In this document: positions 28,348 through 30,580 of the stretch, piece after piece
Numbering within the stretch: position 1 is the first letter of the stretch
How the letters are laid out: the number at the start of each line of letters is the position of its first letter
DNA from: a virus
Direction: 5' to 3' (one strand)
IMG/VR virus record: IMGVR_UViG_3300017732_001590
Location: 1-30,580 of that record
DNA length: 30,580 bases
Made by a program: the position numbers and the translations under genes
Notes under the pieces: model-generated
What the model was told of the DNA's origin: nothing
The model's input: only the letters and a program-made list of their open reading frames with translations
Databases searched by the model: none

Positions 28348-29087
28348 AATATATTTTTAACCTTTACATAAAGTTCTTCTGATAATTTCTCGTGTGCTTC
28401 AATACCAGGATGTCCGTGATATCCGTGTTCGTCATCTTTAAAATCAATTCCAAAACTTTTTAATTTTTCTGCTATATGATGAAAACTATTAATTGATTTA
28501 TTATAATTCCACCAATGATTTTTATCAAGAAACAACTTATATTTATTTTCTTTAATTACATCAACTTGTAATCCAATTGCATCAAAAAATAAGTAAGATA
28601 TATTATTTGATTGAAAAAAAGATTGTAATGAAATTATTTTTCGTAAGTAATTATCCTTAACTTCTTTTTTGTTGTGATGTTCTTTCCAATACTGAATTAC
28701 ATATTTTTGTAATCTCTTGTCATCCCTATCATTATGAGTAGGTTCTCCATTTGAAACTTGTACATATCTATCCAAGTAATTATCATAAAACTCAAATCTA
28801 TCATAGCCTGTCCAACCAATAACAAATAAAGTTTCACTTAAATCTTCAATATGGTTAAGTGCCCAATCCATAGTAGTTCTAAATATTTTATCATTTGAAT
28901 TACCATGTCTGGCCTGATTTATTTCTTCTAAATCAAGTTTATCTGAAAGTAATTTACTCCACCTCTCATCAAATCCAATATCCCACTCCGTGTGTTTTAA
29001 TTTTAATCTTTTTATCCGTTCATCAGAATATTCAATTAAACAAGAACCATCAGACATACTATCTCCACCAACATACAAATATTTCAT
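28344..29087 (-). CDS. SGNH-hydrolase-like protein (paralog 2)
   Basis: A 247-residue protein starting MKYLYVGGDSMSDGS. The GDS box at 8-10 is the classical nucleophile block. HGNSNDK follows, then GWTGYD, and the C-terminal HGHPGIEAHEKL in place of the usual DxxHP block, so the Asp may be missing. It is similar to 14715-15524 (RWSKxLSDK, EEIN, and RTTxDW segments). The ATG at 29087 lies one base from the stop of the E1 alpha-like gene (29089), which fixes the start; the frame to 29138 would overlap it by 50 bases. It separates the two halves of the ThDP pair. A role in O-acetylation or deacylation of the glycan is inferred. Confidence 0.65.
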   Translation of the reverse strand: MKYLYVGGDSMSDGSCLIEYSDERIKRLKLKHTEWDIGFDERWSKLLSDKLDLEEINQARHGNSNDKIFRTTMDWALNHIEDLSETLFVIGWTGYDRFEFYDNYLDRYVQVSNGEPTHNDRDDKRLQKYVIQYWKEHHNKKEVKDNYLRKIISLQSFFQSNNISYLFFDAIGLQVDVIKENKYKLFLDKNHWWNYNKSINSFHHIAEKLKSFGIDFKDDEHGYHGHPGIEAHEKLSEELYVKVKNIL

Positions 29088-29088
29088 A

Positions 29089-29718
29089 TTAAAATAATAC
29101 CCAATTTCCTGTTCCATGATGTGGAAATCCTCTGTCATATTGATAGTAAATTACACCATATGGGATATCTCTTTTTTTATAATTCCAAGTTTCATCTGTT
29201 GGTGTATTGGTACTCATATTATTATCCTCAACAACAAATTGTAATGGTAAATCAAAATTAGTTGCGTATTTATGTGCCTCATAAAAGATACCCGTTTCAA
29301 AGGCCATATCTCCTATAAAACACCAAGCCTTTTGTTTAGAACCCTTCCGTTTTAAAGATAGTGCCGTACCAAGTGCAATAGATATAGTTCCACCCACAAT
29401 AGAAGATGAGTAAAGCTTAGGTTTTTTAGAATGTACACTCATACTTCTACCACGAACTACCAAATCCATTAGTGTGTCTCGTGGAACACCATGTAAAAGT
29501 GCATGATGGTGATTTCTATGTCCACAAAAAACCCAATCATCAGGATGTACATATTGAAATATTTCTATCAATTCCTTTTCGTTATTTTTAGTTAAATGAA
29601 CAGGAGCTTTTATTTCAGTATTTTCATACTTCTCTTTGACTTCTTCTTCAAATTCGATTAAATCGGATTCTGTTATTTTAATATCTCTTACTTTTTCTAA
29701 TGTGTATGGTATATTCAT
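29089..29718 (-). CDS. Mini E1 alpha-like thiamine-diphosphate protein (PP domain)
   Basis: A 209-residue protein that matches the diphosphate-binding half of E1 alpha/transketolase enzymes. CGHRNHHHALLHGVP near 65-79 resembles the E1 alpha HRxHxxxLxxG region, SSIVGGTISIALGTAL near 105-120 is next, and the ThDP/Mg motif begins GDMAFETG (136) and ends DNN at 165-167, with normal spacing of about 30 residues. Canonical E1 alpha is about 330-400 residues. Here the C-terminal part is cut short, about 40 residues after the motif. The ATG at 29718 overlaps the RmlC stop (ATGA), which decides the start over 29769. It pairs with 27817-28347. Similar short E1-like pairs are seen in sugar and natural-product clusters. 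Confidence 0.78.
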   Translation of the reverse strand: MNIPYTLEKVRDIKITESDLIEFEEEVKEKYENTEIKAPVHLTKNNEKELIEIFQYVHPDDWVFCGHRNHHHALLHGVPRDTLMDLVVRGRSMSVHSKKPKLYSSSIVGGTISIALGTALSLKRKGSKQKAWCFIGDMAFETGIFYEAHKYATNFDLPLQFVVEDNNMSTNTPTDETWNYKKRDIPYGVIYYQYDRGFPHHGTGNWVLF

Positions 29719-30191
29719 CTGTCTCTCCCAAATAAAGTTGGATTGTTGTGGGGCCATTCGAATGACCACATCTCATCATCCCATTTTATGACAAATTGTT
29801 TATCTATATCATTGTAATTCCCATCAAATGCCTGTTTGTAATGAAATGTACAATCATCACTTAGAACAAAGTGTCCATTTGCACAACCAGGTGGAACTAA
29901 AACTTGTTTTCTGTTTTTAGCTGATAATACAAACGAATCCCAATCTCTATATGATGGTGAGCTAGGTCGATTATCTGCAACTATAAGGTAAAATTCTCCT
30001 TGTACACAATTTATAAGTTTCCAAGTTTTATCATCTCCGTGTAAACCTCGTAGTGTATTTTTTCGTGAATGTGAAAATTTATCAAGTCTCCAATTTAGTC
30101 TTGGATATTTTTCACTATCCCAAGTTGTGTAAATATCACCTCTGAAATCTTCCCAAGCATCTATTTCAAAAGTCTCTAATCCTTCAATCAT
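29715..30191 (-). CDS. dTDP-4-dehydrorhamnose 3,5-epimerase-like (RmlC family) cupin
   Basis: A 158-residue cupin of the RmlC family. FSHSRKNTLRGLH at 39-51 ends in the catalytic His51, VPPGCANGHFVLSDD gives the second strand, and CTFHYKQ carries the Tyr. Standard RmlC proteins are about 180 residues, so this is slightly short. RmlC inverts C3 and C5 of a 4-keto-6-deoxy sugar nucleotide. The sugar here may be GDP- rather than dTDP-linked, given the ColD-like gene. The start is the ATG 30191, since GGAG lies nine bases upstream and it overlaps the previous stop (ATGA). The longer frame to 30206 would need TTG. It is the second gene in reading order after the SDR at the right edge. Confidence 0.88.
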   Translation of the reverse strand: MIEGLETFEIDAWEDFRGDIYTTWDSEKYPRLNWRLDKFSHSRKNTLRGLHGDDKTWKLINCVQGEFYLIVADNRPSSPSYRDWDSFVLSAKNRKQVLVPPGCANGHFVLSDDCTFHYKQAFDGNYNDIDKQFVIKWDDEMWSFEWPHNNPTLFGRDR

Positions 30192-30580
30192 AAAACTTTT
30201 CTCCAATAATTTAATAAATCATCACAAATTTCTTCTAATCCTTTTATTGGTTTCCAACCTGTTTTCTCTCGGAATTTATCACTACTTGGTATTTGTAATG
30301 TAATATCAGTTGGTCTAACTCTTGCAGGATCAAGTTCTTTTATAAAGGCTTTAGGATTTATTGATTTTGATATTAACATATCTAATGCATCTCCAACCGT
30401 ACAAGTGTAATCACCACCTATATTATAAACTTCACCAGAATCACACTTATCTACGGCCAACCAATAGGCATGAACTGCATCTTCTATATGATTATAAGTT
30501 CTAACGGAATCGAGATTTCCGTGTTTAATAGGATGTGTTGGGAAACTTGGGGCATATGGTGGAAAGTTTTCATCTTTTTC
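30188..30580 (-). CDS. NDP-sugar dehydratase (GDP-mannose 4,6-dehydratase/RMD-like SDR), C-terminal part
   Basis: The gene runs in from the right edge; the last 130 residues are visible. They begin before VRTYNHIEDAVHAYW (the typical substrate-domain helix), then GEVYNIGGDYTCTVGDALDML, and end with LDPARVRPTDITLQIPSSDK, then TGWKPIKGLEEICDDLLNYWR. The RPTD... and GWKP...L...YWR pattern is characteristic of GDP-mannose 4,6-dehydratases and the related GDP-6-deoxy-4-keto-mannose reductases (RMD). The reading frame is open to the edge, so the gene starts outside. If a dehydratase, it would provide the 4-keto-6-deoxy sugar needed by the ColD-like enzyme. The N-terminal NAD-binding motif is not in view, so the exact class is not settled. 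Confidence 0.8.
   Translation of the reverse strand, partial: EKDENFPPYAPSFPTHPIKHGNLDSVRTYNHIEDAVHAYWLAVDKCDSGEVYNIGGDYTCTVGDALDMLISKSINPKAFIKELDPARVRPTDITLQIPSSDKFREKTGWKPIKGLEEICDDLLNYWRKVL

Noticed and set aside
1-30580. tRNA genes, CRISPR arrays, insertion sequences or attachment sites
   Set aside because: Gaps are too short for tRNAs. No spaced direct repeats, terminal inverted repeats or transposase/integrase motifs were seen.

Overview
The window is a piece of a virulent-type tailed phage genome, most likely a T4-like marine myovirus of a bacterium with AT-rich DNA. The evidence is the N-terminal part of a large terminase at the left edge (positions 1-352), strongly AT-rich sequence, about 36 tightly packed genes all on the minus strand with TAATG/ATGA start-stop overlaps, and strong AGGAG ribosome binding sites. 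The host is not identifiable. One signal peptide ending in ...LFAQ is reminiscent of Bacteroidota, but the consistent strong Shine-Dalgarno sites argue against that. No stretch longer than 66 bases lacks a gene, and no tRNA, CRISPR array or insertion sequence was seen. Because everything reads leftward, transcription runs from 30580 down to 1.

Region A (30580-10517, read first) is a sugar and surface-glycan cluster of 19 genes. It holds an NDP-sugar 4,6-dehydratase-type SDR, an RmlC-like epimerase, a split mini E1 alpha/beta thiamine-diphosphate pair interrupted by an SGNH-type gene, two further SDRs, two 2OG-Fe(II) oxygenases, PanB, an acetolactate-synthase-like thiamine-diphosphate enzyme and a DegT-fold enzyme with His in place of the PLP lysine (ColD type). 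It also has five copies of an unusual glycosyltransferase-like module, one fused to a B12/radical-SAM protein, a second SGNH-type gene and a UDP-sugar dehydrogenase. The ColD-like, thiamine-diphosphate and SDR genes lie back to back (23419-19428). Together with the dehydratase they suggest synthesis of a branched 3,6-dideoxy sugar, by analogy with colitose and yersiniose.

Region B (10450-1344) is a block of mostly phage-specific proteins. Nine of them start with a short amphipathic leader ending in L/I-x-E (for example MIKLVDLLNE). This closely resembles the capsid-targeting leader of T4 internal proteins, which the gp21 prohead protease removes. The carriers include a P-loop kinase, a CCA/poly(A)-polymerase-family nucleotidyltransferase with an HD domain, an NMN-adenylyltransferase-like domain fused to most of a ligase-like protein, and several unknowns. 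The ligase-like gene is split and permuted: its KxDG lysine motif lies at the very end of a separate gene (2317-3066), while the rest is fused behind the adenylyltransferase domain in 4777-6507. A 7Fe-type ferredoxin lies in the same block.

Region C (1341-1) carries two small membrane proteins that could be lysis (spanin-like) genes, a small possibly structural protein, and the start of the terminase.

The most notable candidates for something undescribed are the leader-tagged set of possibly capsid-packaged enzymes, the split/permuted ligase, the branched-sugar pathway, and the radical-SAM-glycosyltransferase fusion.
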